From Metasolibacillus sp. (GTDB taxonomy: Bacteria; Bacillota; Bacilli; Bacillales_A; Planococcaceae): a stretch of DNA of 64,000 nucleotides. The DNA is taken from NCBI RefSeq assembly GCF_025291715.1, contig NZ_JAMBIZ010000002.1:124001-188000 (forward strand), given 5' to 3'. This document shows, in pieces, positions 7,600-17,864 of this stretch; the stretch's first letter is position 1, and each line of letters opens with the position of its first letter. Below the pieces are notes generated by a model. That model was given only the letters and a program-made list of their open reading frames with translations. It ran no database searches and had not been told where the DNA came from. The translations under genes were made by a program, and so were the position numbers.

Positions 7600-9935
7600 T
7601 TTTTCGCATGGCACAACGAGATATTGTACGAAATCACATATTAACATTAACTTTAATCGCCTTTATATCGCTCTCTTCTTTTTTAATGGCAAGTGCTACA
7701 ACGATGGTAGTTCATTTATTTACATCTATAGAGCAATTTTTTCAGCAGGCAAAGGCACCACACTTTGTACAAATGCATGCAGGTCCCATCAATCAGCAGC
7801 AAATTGAGGCATTTGTTATGGAGCACCCCTTTATTGAAGCACAGCAAACCGTTGATATGCTGACAATTGAACAAACACAGCTTTTTATTGAAAATCGCAC
7901 ACAAAGTGAGGCAATGAATAGCAGTGTAATGGATAGTAGCTTCGTTACTCAAAACCAGTTATTTGATTTTCTATTGGATGAAGCAAACCAACCACTGCAA
8001 GTTGCACAAGGAGAAATTGCTGTACCGATTTATTACATGGAAAAGTATCATTTACAGCTCGGCGATAAAATATGGTTTGCCAATGAGCAAATTGAAAAGG
8101 AATTTACTATTTCGAGCTTTACGCGTGATGTACAAATGAATCCATCCATCGTTAGCTCCAAGCGCTTTGTTATTCATCAGGAGGATTGGCATACTTTAGC
8201 CCAATCCATCACACAGGATGAGTATTTAATTGAATTTTTAGTGACGGAGCAGGCACAAATACAGCAGCTAGAGCAACTATATCAGGCATCTAATTTACCA
8301 CAGCAAGGACCAACCGTTACGTACCCGCTTTTTAAAATGCTAAATATGCTAACGGATGGTTTGAATGTGGTAATTGTGCTCTTTCTAAGCATCCTGTTAA
8401 TGATTGTCGCTATGCTCTGCATTCGTTTAACCGTTATGACAACATTGGAGGAGGATATACGTGAAATTGCTGTTATGAAGGGTATCGGCATTGCGAATAA
8501 GCAAATTCGCCTGCTTTATTTAGGAAAATATATTGTGATTACTGTGCTGGCTGGCATTAGTGGTTACCTACTGTCATTGTTTATCATACAGCACTTCACG
8601 GCGAATATGGCACGCTATTTAGGGCAATTCCATATGACTATACTCCACTATTTCTTGTCATTTAGCAGTGTTGCATTCATTTGTTTAATCGCCATACTAT
8701 ATTGCTATTTCGTTTTAAAAAAATGTGAACGTATTTCTGTTGTGGAAGCTTTTCGCCAGGGAGCCGCAACAGAGAAAACAATTGCCATTACTAACAGCAA
8801 GCTTCCGTCTATTAATCTATTGCTTGGTATAAAAGATATTGTTGTACGCTTTCCAATGTATCGCTTAATTGCTGCAGTTTTTATGATTGCCTGCTTTATG
8901 ATGCTCGTGCCACTAAATTTATTGCAAACAGTGAAGTCACCAGACTTTATTACGTATATGGGCGCGAGTAAAAGCGATATACGCATCGACCTGCCCTACA
9001 ATGACGCTACTCGCAGACAATTTGAATCTATTCAAGCTACCCTTGCACAGGATGTAGAGGTGGAAAAACACGCGACCTTTACAACGGCAAAGTTTATGGT
9101 GGAAACAGCAGATAAACAATTTGACAGCATACAAGTGGAGATTGGTGATTTTACAGCATTTCCTTTACGTTATGTGGAAGGGGCTGCACCAACGCAAAAG
9201 GATTCAATTGCCCTTTCAGTTTTACAGGCACGTGAACTTGCTGTGGATGTAGGCGATTCATTCACAATTATCGTTGATAGAGTGCCAAAGCAAGTAACGG
9301 TTTCAGGTATTTATCAGGATATTACCAATGGTGGAAAAACAGCTAAGGCACAGCTACCGCTCAACGCAGCTACACCTATTCTTTGGTATGTCATTAACAT
9401 CAATGTTACAGATGGCGTTGCGACTGAGGAAAAAATAGAGGCATATCGTGCTCTATTTAAAACAGCAAAAGTGACTGATATGACACATTATATTAGCCAA
9501 ACACTTGGTGCAAACATTACACAGCTCAAGCAAATCACAGTGCTTGCTATCATCATATCATTATCTATTGCGATATGTATTACAGCGATGTTTATCAATC
9601 TGCTGCTTGCGAAGGATGCGAGACAAATCGCCATTTTACAAAGCTTAGGCTTTTCAAAGCAAGCGATTCGTGCACAATATATGACACGTGCGATAACGCT
9701 TTTAATTATTTCAATTATAATAGGAACAATTTTATCTAACACTGTTGGACAATATTTAATTAACAAGCTTGCGATGCTTATTGGCGCATCACATATTACG
9801 TTGATTACCTATCCATTGCAGGCTTATTTCTTCTATCCATTACTATTTATTTGCGCCGTTACATGGACTGTTTTATTAGCAACCGCAAAGCTTCAGCGAC
9901 ATTCTGCGATAACAATTTTAGGAGGGAATGAATGA
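7596..9935 (+). CDS. FtsX/MacB-like ABC permease
   Basis: A 779-residue ABC permease with an N-terminal helix, a large extracytoplasmic region, a first FtsX domain (about residues 250-360), a second periplasmic-type region and a second FtsX domain at the C-terminus (about 655-775). This duplicated layout is that of LolC/MacB-type mechanotransmission permeases in Gram-positives. A GTG 30 bases upstream is also open, but the ATG at 7596 has GAGG correctly spaced and gives the ATGA overlap with the MFS gene. It pairs with the ATPase that follows, again through an ATGA overlap. Confidence 0.87.
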   Translation: MIFRMAQRDIVRNHILTLTLIAFISLSSFLMASATTMVVHLFTSIEQFFQQAKAPHFVQMHAGPINQQQIEAFVMEHPFIEAQQTVDMLTIEQTQLFIENRTQSEAMNSSVMDSSFVTQNQLFDFLLDEANQPLQVAQGEIAVPIYYMEKYHLQLGDKIWFANEQIEKEFTISSFTRDVQMNPSIVSSKRFVIHQEDWHTLAQSITQDEYLIEFLVTEQAQIQQLEQLYQASNLPQQGPTVTYPLFKMLNMLTDGLNVVIVLFLSILLMIVAMLCIRLTVMTTLEEDIREIAVMKGIGIANKQIRLLYLGKYIVITVLAGISGYLLSLFIIQHFTANMARYLGQFHMTILHYFLSFSSVAFICLIAILYCYFVLKKCERISVVEAFRQGAATEKTIAITNSKLPSINLLLGIKDIVVRFPMYRLIAAVFMIACFMMLVPLNLLQTVKSPDFITYMGASKSDIRIDLPYNDATRRQFESIQATLAQDVEVEKHATFTTAKFMVETADKQFDSIQVEIGDFTAFPLRYVEGAAPTQKDSIALSVLQARELAVDVGDSFTIIVDRVPKQVTVSGIYQDITNGGKTAKAQLPLNAATPILWYVININVTDGVATEEKIEAYRALFKTAKVTDMTHYISQTLGANITQLKQITVLAIIISLSIAICITAMFINLLLAKDARQIAILQSLGFSKQAIRAQYMTRAITLLIISIIIGTILSNTVGQYLINKLAMLIGASHITLITYPLQAYFFYPLLFICAVTWTVLLATAKLQRHSAITILGGNE

Positions 9936-10696
9936 TGACAATTTTAGAAGTACAGCAGTTACAAAAAACATATGTTATTGGTGATACAGAGCAGCAAGTA
10001 TTGAAAAATATTCAGCTGACCATTCAAAAAGGAGAACTCGTTTCTATTATGGGACCTTCAGGCTGTGGTAAATCTACTTTACTTTACACAGTCAGCGGCA
10101 TGGATCAAGCAACATCAGGTCAGATTACCTTTCTACAGCACAATATTAGCACGATGGCTGAGCCACAATTAGCTAAATTGCGACTTGAAGCAATGGGCTT
10201 TATTTTTCAGCAGCATCATCTACTGAAAAATTTAAATTTATTTGACAATATCGTTCTATCTGCTTATTTAGCTAAAAAACATAGCCGTCAAAAAATTAAT
10301 ACACAGGCTACACAGCTAATGGCAAAGCTAGGTATCGCACAATTAGCTAAAAATGATATTACTCAAGCATCTGGTGGTCAATTACAAAGAGTTGCCATTT
10401 GTCGCGCATTAATCAACAATCCAGCAATTTTATTTGGAGATGAACCGACAGGGGCTTTAAATACAGCTGCTACCTCTGAGGTAATGGACGTATTAACAAC
10501 AATTAATCAAGAAGGAACAACGATTTTACTCGCAACTCATGATGCGAAAGTGGCTGCCAAAACCGAGCGTGTGTTATTTATGCTTGATGGTGAAATCATT
10601 GCTGAGACAACTCTAGGAAAATACGATCCTATAAATAGCGATTTATTTAAACGAGAGCAGCAGTTAAATCGTTGGCTTGTACAGCTTGGGTTTTAA
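9932..10696 (+). CDS. ABC ATP-binding protein, MacB/LolD type
   Basis: A 254-residue ATPase: Walker A GPSGCGKSTLL (about residues 41-51), signature region QASGGQLQRVAICRALINN (ASGGQ instead of LSGGQ), and Walker B ILFGDEPTGALN. This class energises FtsX-type permeases such as the preceding gene. The start overlaps the previous stop (ATGA), with AGGAGGG upstream. The MFS-permease-ATPase operon thus encodes two exporters of different mechanism under one repressor. Confidence 0.92.
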   Translation: MMTILEVQQLQKTYVIGDTEQQVLKNIQLTIQKGELVSIMGPSGCGKSTLLYTVSGMDQATSGQITFLQHNISTMAEPQLAKLRLEAMGFIFQQHHLLKNLNLFDNIVLSAYLAKKHSRQKINTQATQLMAKLGIAQLAKNDITQASGGQLQRVAICRALINNPAILFGDEPTGALNTAATSEVMDVLTTINQEGTTILLATHDAKVAAKTERVLFMLDGEIIAETTLGKYDPINSDLFKREQQLNRWLVQLGF

Positions 10697-10754
10697 TAGG
10701 CTAAGATATACGAAAAAGTTCAAATATAACACTATTTTAATGAATGCAAAATCC

Positions 10755-10840
10755 CTAACATCCTTAGGGCAACAGGATGTTAATCACTCACTATTCATCG
10801 CAGCACCTATAGAGGTGGGCATTTTCTACTGAATCATGAC
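10755..10840. repeat. Partial copy D of the dispersed intergenic element
   Basis: Bases 10791-10839 match the right-hand module of the full element at 61178-61430: ATTCATCGCA, CCTATAGAGG and TTTTCTACTGAATCATGA occur in the same order. The stretch before it (10755-10782) folds as CTAACATCC / GGATGTTA and may be the end of the efflux operon transcript. Confidence 0.65.
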
Positions 10841-10881
10841 AAAAAGCCATTCTCGTCTAGTTGACGAAAATGGCTCTTTTT
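10841..10881. terminator. Bidirectional terminator
   Basis: AAAAAGCCATT-TCGTC pairs with GACGA-AATGGC-CTTTTT around a 5-base loop, with A and T tracts on both sides. It serves the efflux operon (+) and the methyl-accepting gene (-). Confidence 0.85.
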
Positions 10882-10883
10882 GA

Positions 10884-12011
10884 TTATGCGTATTTCGATA
10901 GCATTCTTTCTACATCTTCTTTAATAGTAACAAGACTTTGTGCTTCGTCCACTAATTTTTGCATCGTCATTAATTCATCATCACTTATTTCCACTAATTC
11001 CTCAAACATTTCGACAGATTCACGGGAAATAAAAGCAATCTGGTTGAGTGTTGACATAATTTGCTGTGAGCTAGAAGATAGCTCCTCTGTGCTTGCTGAA
11101 GAGTTCAAATTATTTTCAGCAATGACTTCTGTCGTTGACAAAATTTGTCCAAACATGCTGCTAGCGCCAATAATTGTCTCATTCGCTTCGCCGAACTCTT
11201 CCGTTCCTTGGCGCATCGATTTTACTAAAACTTCTGTTTCTTCTTGTATGTTTTTCACGATATCTGCTACCTCGGCTGAAGACAGGCGAGATTGCTCTGC
11301 CAAATTGCGGACTTCATCTGCCACAACCGCAAAGCCTTTACCATGCTCACCTGCACGTGCTGCTTCAATTGCTGCGTTTAAGGCTAATAAATTGATTTGC
11401 TCTGTAATACCTGTAATCACCTTAACAATTGAGCCAATTTCATTTGATTTTTCACCAAGTTTATTCATTGCCTCTAATGTTACTTCAATCGTTTGACCAA
11501 ATTGCTCCATTTTCGCTAAGGAATTTTGTAGCTTTTCATTGCCTTCCTTTGTTAAATCGAGCGTGCTTGTGGATTGCTCTGAAATTTGATTTGATCTTTG
11601 TGATAAATCATCAATTGCATGCGCCATATCCTCCATCGATACCGTGCTTTCTTCAATTGCAACCAATTGTTTTTCCAAACCTCTGCCTACCTCATCAATA
11701 GCCGCTCGCACGATATCCGCTTTTTCAGCTGCGTTTTCACCATTTTCAGAAAGGCTACCACCTATTTGATGTACGTTAGTAGAAAAGGACAGAAAGTTTT
11801 CTCTTACGCGACTAAAATGGTCGATTAACTGATTGTATACAGCATGCTCCGCACTTTTTTCTTCTACTTTATTAGGCATATGACCTGTAGCTAATTCCTT
11901 CATGCCATTTACTAGTTCTTTATTCACACTTCTAATTGCTGCATAGCGATAAGCTAAATATGCAGTTATCCCAGCTAAAATAATAATAATACCTATTAAT
12001 ATAACTACCAT
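10884..12011 (-). CDS. Membrane-anchored methyl-accepting chemotaxis-type protein, no sensor domain
   Basis: A 375-residue protein with one N-terminal transmembrane helix (residues about 2-22), no extracellular domain and no clear HAMP, followed directly by a coiled-coil MCP signalling domain. The hairpin tip [20 protein letters not shown] is intact, so it should couple to CheA/CheW. Input must come from the cytoplasm or from a partner. It is the last gene of a three-gene cluster with a GNAT-like protein 26 bases upstream and a STAS-like protein, both candidates for such a partner. Confidence 0.88.
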   Translation of the reverse strand: MVVILIGIIIILAGITAYLAYRYAAIRSVNKELVNGMKELATGHMPNKVEEKSAEHAVYNQLIDHFSRVRENFLSFSTNVHQIGGSLSENGENAAEKADIVRAAIDEVGRGLEKQLVAIEESTVSMEDMAHAIDDLSQRSNQISEQSTSTLDLTKEGNEKLQNSLAKMEQFGQTIEVTLEAMNKLGEKSNEIGSIVKVITGITEQINLLALNAAIEAARAGEHGKGFAVVADEVRNLAEQSRLSSAEVADIVKNIQEETEVLVKSMRQGTEEFGEANETIIGASSMFGQILSTTEVIAENNLNSSASTEELSSSSQQIMSTLNQIAFISRESVEMFEELVEISDDELMTMQKLVDEAQSLVTIKEDVERMLSKYA

Positions 12012-12037
12012 GATAATTATCTCCCTAATTGAAATGA

Positions 12038-12748
12038 TTAAAGTTCTCTTGCAATAATATATGTACCATCAGCGATTTCTGAAGGAATTCCTTGCAATCT
12101 CTCGTTTTGCTGATATGGATGGCAAATGGTATTGCCTTCTTTATCCACATATTTAGTCATATTGAAAAACTTTTCCAAAAGACGCATCGATTTAGGGTTT
12201 GTAGCTTCACCAATCACAAGCTCTACTCCTTGCAGTGCAGCCTTTGTAAAGAGCTGTTCAGCTAATTGCTGCACAATCTCTTGTCGGTTATGCTCCGCCA
12301 TTACGCCTAACATAAACAAATGTAATATTTGCCCATCTTGAATTTCTTTTCCTTTACGCTTTTCATAGTCAGCAATAAAACGCCCTGTTACATCATTTAA
12401 AACATGCATCACAACGTTCATATCAGCTAGAGGTCCTTCAAATAAATCTTCCTCTGCCACCTCTGGTGCATTCACATCGCCAGCAAGTACACCTACCACA
12501 CGCCCATCCCCATTTAAGGCAACCGCACAATAGCCTTGCTCTACTGTAGAATGTAAATACTCACTTGTAAATGTACAAAAATCTTCATACTCCAGACTTA
12601 ATTGCCCTACAATTGGCTCCTGGATCCATTTGCCTGCAACATCTATTCCGATAAATGTACGTGCTAAGCATTCAGCCGCTTGTTGGATTAAATCTGGCTT
12701 CTCTTTTGTAATAATTTCATATGTGTAAAAATTCAATGCTGTGCTCAC
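12038..12748 (-). CDS. GNAT-like protein linked to a chemoreceptor
   Basis: A 236-residue protein with a GNAT fold signature: a central beta segment, then [20 protein letters not shown] (acetyl-CoA-binding region, about residues 134-165) and [18 protein letters not shown] near the end. The frame opens at a TTG (12775), but the GTG at 12748 has AAGGGA nine bases upstream and is the likelier start. It ends 26 bases before the chemoreceptor gene. A role in modifying or sensing a metabolite for that receptor is speculation from context. Acetyltransferase activity is not assured. Confidence 0.65.
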   Translation of the reverse strand: MSTALNFYTYEIITKEKPDLIQQAAECLARTFIGIDVAGKWIQEPIVGQLSLEYEDFCTFTSEYLHSTVEQGYCAVALNGDGRVVGVLAGDVNAPEVAEEDLFEGPLADMNVVMHVLNDVTGRFIADYEKRKGKEIQDGQILHLFMLGVMAEHNRQEIVQQLAEQLFTKAALQGVELVIGEATNPKSMRLLEKFFNMTKYVDKEGNTICHPYQQNERLQGIPSEIADGTYIIAREL

Positions 12749-12850
12749 TTGTTGACATCCCTTCAAATTAATCAAGTACGCCGATTATAGAAGTGAGAAC
12801 TTCTATATTTGACGCTTCATTTATCCTTACTGCTGAGTTACTGAATCAGG

Positions 12851-13225
12851 TTAAAATACGCTTGTACGTTTTAAACTATCGACAAACGTTCCTGGAAATT
12901 CAATTCTCTCAAGTACGTTTCTTATTTGGACTTGTGCAATTTTCGATGCGGGCTTTACAACAATTATGTCTTTAAAGCCTAATGAGGCATAGAATAGCAT
13001 GGCGCCCTCCATTTGTGGTACAACTTTGGAAGGGGTAGGTGTTTGATAAATAGCATCAATGACAAATGTATATTGCTGTTTTGGTATTGTACTGATTGTT
13101 TCTTGTAAGTCAACCATATACGCCTCCGCATCTTCTTCACGAATCAGCCCATTTACCCTTACATGCACTTCTTTCATATTTTGCTCAATGGCCATTTTGT
13201 ATTTCTTTTTATCTACGACTATCAT
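12851..13225 (-). CDS. Small STAS/SpoIIAA-like protein of unknown function
   Basis: A 124-residue soluble protein starting at an ATG with AAAGGAG upstream. The pattern of beta strands and helices (KEVHVRVNGLIREEDAEAYM, then QQYTFVIDA, then GFKDIIVVKP) resembles STAS or SEC14-like folds, with no serine in the usual phosphorylation position that I can identify. It precedes the GNAT-like and chemoreceptor genes on the same strand, so a signalling role is plausible. No firm family assignment is possible from reading alone. Confidence 0.6.
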   Translation of the reverse strand: MIVVDKKKYKMAIEQNMKEVHVRVNGLIREEDAEAYMVDLQETISTIPKQQYTFVIDAIYQTPTPSKVVPQMEGAMLFYASLGFKDIIVVKPASKIAQVQIRNVLERIEFPGTFVDSLKRTSVF

Positions 13226-13484
13226 ACTTGCTCTCCTTTTTGCTCATCATATTGTTTCTACTAAAAATGCTGTGAATCTATTATCATTATATTGAAATAT
13301 TTTACTTATATGATTTCATCTAGTAAATTCACCTTTTTAGAATATATGTCGCTATCGTATTTTAACCTAACATAGTATAAATCACATTTAATCATTTGTC
13401 GAACTAGTTGCTTTGTCATTCTATTTTATTCTTCTATAGGTCTATTGGGCAATTCCTAGACAATTACTTATCTAGCAACAAAAT
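13226..13484. other. AT-rich intergenic region
   Basis: A stretch of about 260 bases between the two chemotaxis gene groups. It must hold the promoter of the STAS-like gene (-). I see no convincing sigma-D (TAAA/GCCGATAT) site, no ORF and no repeat. Confidence 0.5.
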
Positions 13485-13524
13485 AAGGTGGAACATAGAA
13501 AAATTATTTTCTATGCTCCACCTT
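13485..13524 (-). terminator. Terminator of the chemoreceptor gene
   Basis: AAGGTGGA-CATAGAAAA pairs with TTTTCTATG-TCCACCTT around a three-base loop; TTATTTTG follows on the minus strand. It lies 11 bases after the receptor stop codon. Confidence 0.85.
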
Positions 13525-13535
13525 CATTTAAATGA

Positions 13536-15224
13536 TTAAACTTTAAATTTCTGTATTTCTATTTGTAGCTCTTGAGCATTTTCACTTAATGTTGTCGCAA
13601 CATTTGTGACCTCGTTCATTGTAGCAGATTGTTCCTCCATCGCAGCAGCTACTGTATCAATATTTTCTGAAATATTTCTTGTACCTGAGGCGATTTCATT
13701 AACAGAGGCAGATACTTGTTCAGCGCTTGCTGACAGTTGCTCCGCTGTTGCTGAAACATCTTGGATTTGGTAAGTCATCTCATTCACTGCCTCAACGATT
13801 GTATCGAATGATTCTCCTGCTTGTGAAATCACGACTACCCCTTCTTGCACCGAGCCAAGTGCGCTTTCCATTGCTTGCTCCACATTTTTTGTATCCTGTC
13901 TAATTTCCGTTGTTAATGTAGCAATGCTATTGGCAGACGCCTTCGACTCCTCCGCTAATGTTCGTACTTCATCAGCCACGACCGCAAAGCCTTTCCCATG
14001 CTCACCTGCACGTGCTGCTTCAATTGCTGCATTCAACGCTAACAAGTTCGTTTGCTCTGTTATCGCTGTAATCACTTGTGTCATATTACCGATTTCTTCT
14101 GTTTGTAGCGCTAATTTTTGGACAAGCTCATTAACTGTTAAGGCTGCTCCATTAATCTCGTTCATTTGCTGTCTTGCATTCGTAATAATTTGCGTGCCAT
14201 TTGTTGCCACTTCGCTTGCATTTAATGATGACGTATGCAATGTTTGAGAAGCTTCTGCAATACGCTGAATACCTTGTGCTGTTTCTTCCATTGCAATAGC
14301 GCTTTCATTTGCCGCGCCTGTTGCAATTTGTGAAGTCTCTGCTGTATCCGCTGCCTGTCTTGTTACATCCTCTGTCGTTGCTGTCATTTCCTCTGCACTA
14401 GCAGAGAGTTGCTGAGCTGATGCACCAAGCTGCTCCGCATTTGATTGAATTTGCGTAATCAAATTGCGAATATTGCTTTTCATTGTATTGAAAATCCCAC
14501 CTAATTGCCCTAGCTCATCCTTTGTGTTAATGGCAATATCTGCACCTGATAAATCCCCATCACCAATTACTGTGGCACTGCTCATAATTGAGCGTAATGG
14601 GCTTGTAATTGTACGACGCACATAAATCACTAACCCTATTGTAATAACAATACTAATGACTAATACAAGAATAGAAACGATTCTCGCTACGTTAATAGCG
14701 CTATATGTAGAGTCTTGAATTTCATCCATTTGCTGCATTTGATATGTTTGCATATCCGTTGTAACGCGGAATGTTTCTTCATTGATTTTTGATATAGCTG
14801 TATTAAATAGCATTGTTGCTCTTGCCATATCCTTACTTTCAGCAGCTTCAATAATGCTAGGTAGCTCTTCATTGAAATGTTGGTTTGATACGCTTAATTG
14901 CTCCCATAAATCTTTCATTTGTTTAGAGTTTAAATAGCCTTGTAATGTCGTGATATCTTCATTTAACTTTGTAGAAGTCGCCAATAGCTCCTGTTTGTTT
15001 TTTGATAATGTTGGGCTTAAAATTAGCGAATTAATATATCTTTCCTGTGCAGACACCCCTAAGCGAATCTCCTTTATTAATAGCAGTTGCTCTAAACGTG
15101 AATCCATTGCTTCATCCGTTCGCTTTTCAATCGTGTATAAGTTAGTAAAAGTACTGACAATGGAAACGGTTAGTAAAATAATAAATAAAAGAAAAAACAT
15201 ATTCATCTTTTTTCCTATACTCAT
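13536..15224 (-). CDS. Methyl-accepting chemotaxis protein, 4HB sensor
   Basis: A 562-residue transmembrane chemoreceptor. Residues about 7-29 form TM1, about 30-180 a four-helix-bundle extracellular sensor, about 183-205 TM2, about 206-258 HAMP, and the rest the signalling coiled coil with the tip [20 protein letters not shown]. An ATG six bases upstream (15230) abuts the AGGAGGA site, so the ATG at 15224 is the better start. It probably has its own promoter and terminator. The ligand is unknown. Confidence 0.92.
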   Translation of the reverse strand: MSIGKKMNMFFLLFIILLTVSIVSTFTNLYTIEKRTDEAMDSRLEQLLLIKEIRLGVSAQERYINSLILSPTLSKNKQELLATSTKLNEDITTLQGYLNSKQMKDLWEQLSVSNQHFNEELPSIIEAAESKDMARATMLFNTAISKINEETFRVTTDMQTYQMQQMDEIQDSTYSAINVARIVSILVLVISIVITIGLVIYVRRTITSPLRSIMSSATVIGDGDLSGADIAINTKDELGQLGGIFNTMKSNIRNLITQIQSNAEQLGASAQQLSASAEEMTATTEDVTRQAADTAETSQIATGAANESAIAMEETAQGIQRIAEASQTLHTSSLNASEVATNGTQIITNARQQMNEINGAALTVNELVQKLALQTEEIGNMTQVITAITEQTNLLALNAAIEAARAGEHGKGFAVVADEVRTLAEESKASANSIATLTTEIRQDTKNVEQAMESALGSVQEGVVVISQAGESFDTIVEAVNEMTYQIQDVSATAEQLSASAEQVSASVNEIASGTRNISENIDTVAAAMEEQSATMNEVTNVATTLSENAQELQIEIQKFKV

Positions 15225-15230
15225 TTTCAT

Positions 15231-15596
15231 TCCTCCTCATAATCTCTGTTAAATTGCAAATCCCTCTTCGTTATTTATTACTAGTCTTTACTCTATATCA
15301 AAGGTATTACGTAGTATAAATTTCTTGCAATTCTACTCATAATTTTCCCATAAAAAACGAAAGAATGGAATATAAATTAATTAATAATGATTCCAAACGA
15401 ACAAATCAGTTCTATATGACTAGAATCATCTTGCTTCTTTGATATGAAAGTGTTATTTTGCTTCTCTTTCAGCATAAAAAAAAGATTCATACCATAGTAT
15501 TTGGTACAAATCGATCTTTATTGTATAAACAGAAAATTACGATTTTTTTGTTTTAGAGCTCTAGCCATTTTCTTAAAACTACAAAGAAATTTTCCA
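15231..15596. other. Intergenic region between HIT locus and chemoreceptor
   Basis: About 365 AT-rich bases holding the chemoreceptor's ribosome binding site (15231-15237) and, by position, its promoter. Around 15482-15525 an imperfect A-rich hairpin (AAAGAT / ATCTTT) could terminate the 15597 gene on the minus strand. No ORF or known RNA motif was seen. Confidence 0.45.
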
Positions 15597-15830
15597 CTAA
15601 ATTACATGAATACTCTCAGTTGAATTGTGTGCATCTAAAATCACTGCAAACTCCCACTCATTTTCTTCATCTACCCAAACTAAACAGCCATCTTCATTTT
15701 TGTATTGTCCTGCATAAGCATTTCCACCAAATCGCCCAATACGAATAGAGTCAATATGATGAATATTTATTATATCTACAAAATTCTCCTGGTCGCCACA
15801 CCAACTAAATTCATTTACGCCATCTCTCAT
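15597..15830 (-). CDS. Small hypothetical protein after the HIT gene
   Basis: A 77-residue acidic protein, rich in Trp and His and probably soluble. The ATG lies one base after the TAG of the HIT gene, so the two are translated from one message. The regular alternation of hydrophobic and charged residues (FVDIINIHHIDSIRIGRF, EWEFAVILDA) suggests a compact beta-rich fold. I do not recognise the family. Tight coupling to a nucleotide hydrolase hints at a shared task but does not prove it. Confidence 0.65.
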   Translation of the reverse strand: MRDGVNEFSWCGDQENFVDIINIHHIDSIRIGRFGGNAYAGQYKNEDGCLVWVDEENEWEFAVILDAHNSTESIHVI

Positions 15831-15831
15831 C

Positions 15832-16278
15832 CTAGTGAGCCTCCAAATATTTTTTGATCCGATGGCAAAACTCCATCACTTCATTTTCATCCCCTCTAGG
15901 AGCGTCTGCCCAATCATACACTGCCATTGGTCCCCAATGCTTTTTCGGCGTATTGATGTAGCGTGCCACTAAATGCATATGTAAATGCGGCACTGAATTG
16001 CCTGAAACCAGTGCATAAACATGCTCAATCCTCTCTGATGCCATTAAAGCCGTACTCACCTTTGCCATCACCATGCCAAACGTGCTTGCCTCCTCCATTG
16101 TCATATCTCCAAGTGTTGGGACATGTCGCTTTAAATCAATCATTAAATGACCAATATATTTTAATGGGTCATTGCTATCAATATGTCCTACATATACATA
16201 ATCATCCTCATAAATCGTGATTCCAGATGTTTTAATTTCCCCTTGATGCTTAGCACAAATAAAGCATTTTTCATCCAT
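15832..16278 (-). CDS. HIT-family (histidine triad) protein
   Basis: A 148-residue histidine-triad nucleotide hydrolase/transferase. The triad HLHMHLVAR (H-x-H-x-H, about residues 97-105) is present, preceded by VYALVSGNSVPH. An N-terminal CFICAKHQGEI has the two cysteines of a possible zinc site. Likely substrates are AMP derivatives such as AMP-lysine or ApnA; the exact one is unknown. GGGAGG precedes the ATG. It lies 22 bases downstream of the ABC-2 exporter genes on the same strand and may be read from their transcript. Confidence 0.9.
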   Translation of the reverse strand: MDEKCFICAKHQGEIKTSGITIYEDDYVYVGHIDSNDPLKYIGHLMIDLKRHVPTLGDMTMEEASTFGMVMAKVSTALMASERIEHVYALVSGNSVPHLHMHLVARYINTPKKHWGPMAVYDWADAPRGDENEVMEFCHRIKKYLEAH

Positions 16279-16300
16279 TTATAACCTCCCCTTTCTACTT

Positions 16301-17089
16301 TTAACTTAGCTCCATCGTTCCTTTTCGACGTGCAATCATTTCAGCATAGCGCATTGCGACAATGCCAATTAAAAAAAATACACACCCTAACAGAAATTCC
16401 TCTGCTAGTAATATCGCAAATTGTGATACATCCCTACCACCGACAATTGCTTTTGTCAATTCCACACCTCTTGTCAGTGGCAAGGCTTGTGCTATAAAAC
16501 GTAGCCAGTCAGGCATGACTTGCAGTGAATAATTGGCTCCACTTAATAGCAGTAAGGTACTTGCTAATAAATTTGCTAACAGATGCATAGAGGGTGTCCA
16601 AAGACTACAAGAGGCTAAAATTAAGCCGAGGCCACAGGCAGCAAAGATAGAAACAAGCCATATGCAAACTAACAATAAAAAAGTGCTGAAGGATAGTGTA
16701 ATTTGAAATACCAGTACTCCAAATAATAGACCTAAGCACGCTGTCACAATGCCATTCATAATATGCGGAACTGAACGTGCTAAAAATAACAGCCCTTTAT
16801 TAGCAGGTGTTACGATAACAAGCGGCAATGTGCCCATTCCTCGGTCAGACATAATGACTGTCATCATACCAAATACCGAATTCATCACACAAAGCAATAA
16901 AGCATTTGCTGCAATATAGCCACTCAAACCCTCCCCCTGATAAATATAACGAACAAGCATACTAAAAAATAATAGCTGACTTAATGGGCTTAATACCATT
17001 ACTAAAACATATACTTTCAGCTGTAGCATACTAAACATCGCTTTATAGGAAAGCCTAGCATGTCGCATAAATCTTATAAGTGCTGCCAA
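16301..17089 (-). CDS. ABC-2 type permease, second subunit
   Basis: A 262-residue membrane protein with six hydrophobic segments and the ABC-2 pattern ending LTRGVELTKAIVGGRD. Translation probably starts at a TTG directly after the stop of the first permease, with GGGGGTG upstream; the next ATG is at 17068. With the preceding permease and ATPase it forms a heteromeric exporter of the DrrAB/NodJ type. The substrate is unknown. Confidence 0.85.
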   Translation of the reverse strand: MAALIRFMRHARLSYKAMFSMLQLKVYVLVMVLSPLSQLLFFSMLVRYIYQGEGLSGYIAANALLLCVMNSVFGMMTVIMSDRGMGTLPLVIVTPANKGLLFLARSVPHIMNGIVTACLGLLFGVLVFQITLSFSTFLLLVCIWLVSIFAACGLGLILASCSLWTPSMHLLANLLASTLLLLSGANYSLQVMPDWLRFIAQALPLTRGVELTKAIVGGRDVSQFAILLAEEFLLGCVFFLIGIVAMRYAEMIARRKGTMELS

Positions 17090-17863
17090 TTAATACACCC
17101 CCAATTTTCCATCTTTACGCGCTTTTTGCTGTACTGCTTGATAGCATATATAAGCGATTACGCTATATATGGCTGTTATCACACCTAACGCTAAAAAGGC
17201 GTTCCCCATTCCTTGACCAACCAGCAATGCCCGCAATAATTCAATCGCCCACGTGGGGGGTAAGAGCATCGAAAACGGCTGTAGCCATATCGGTAAAATC
17301 GCAATAGGAAACAAAAATCCACATAGCAAAAAGATTGGATATTCAATAAAATTCATTAATGCCTCTGCTTGACGGGATAATGTAAACAGCAATGCCATGA
17401 CAAAGGCAAAGACGAAAATAGCTACAGCTACTGTAAATAGTGCCAATATGAAGAGCAAGGGCTGATCTATCGGAATGCTTATTTGAAATAGCAAGGTTAA
17501 GTAGCTAAAGGATAGAACCATTGAAAAAAAGCCCCATAACGTATTACCAGCTATCTTTCCAGCTAAAATTAATGAAAAGGCTGCTGGTGCAACAAAAATA
17601 TTTTCCAGCGTACCATACATTCGTTCACGATGAATATCGCTAGCTGATGAATAAACAATGGACGTCCACAATGCCATAAAGCCCGAGCCAAGCACCACAT
17701 ATTGGCGAATTTGCTCTGGTGATTGCCCACCGTAAATAAAGTATGTAATTGTTGCATAAAACAATGGTGAAATCCAAATGACAAATTGAAACATTGGTCG
17801 TGCCATCGATAGCTTCATTTGCAGTATCACACTTGACCAAAATGCGTGCCAATTACTTGTCAT
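17090..17863 (-). CDS. ABC-2 type permease, first subunit
   Basis: A 257-residue membrane protein with six hydrophobic segments and the motif MYGTLENIFVAPAAFSLILAGKIAGN, typical of DrrB-like ABC-2 permeases. A TTG at 17878 also opens the frame but overlaps the ATPase gene; the ATG at 17863, one base after its stop and seven bases after GGGGGG, is preferred. It is the partner of the ATPase at 17865 and the permease at 16301. Confidence 0.87.
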   Translation of the reverse strand: MTSNWHAFWSSVILQMKLSMARPMFQFVIWISPLFYATITYFIYGGQSPEQIRQYVVLGSGFMALWTSIVYSSASDIHRERMYGTLENIFVAPAAFSLILAGKIAGNTLWGFFSMVLSFSYLTLLFQISIPIDQPLLFILALFTVAVAIFVFAFVMALLFTLSRQAEALMNFIEYPIFLLCGFLFPIAILPIWLQPFSMLLPPTWAIELLRALLVGQGMGNAFLALGVITAIYSVIAYICYQAVQQKARKDGKLGVY

Positions 17864-17864
17864 T

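Noticed and set aside
15231..15596. Possible c-di-GMP or other riboswitch before the chemoreceptor gene
   Set aside because: No conserved GEMM or other riboswitch core found on reading both strands.
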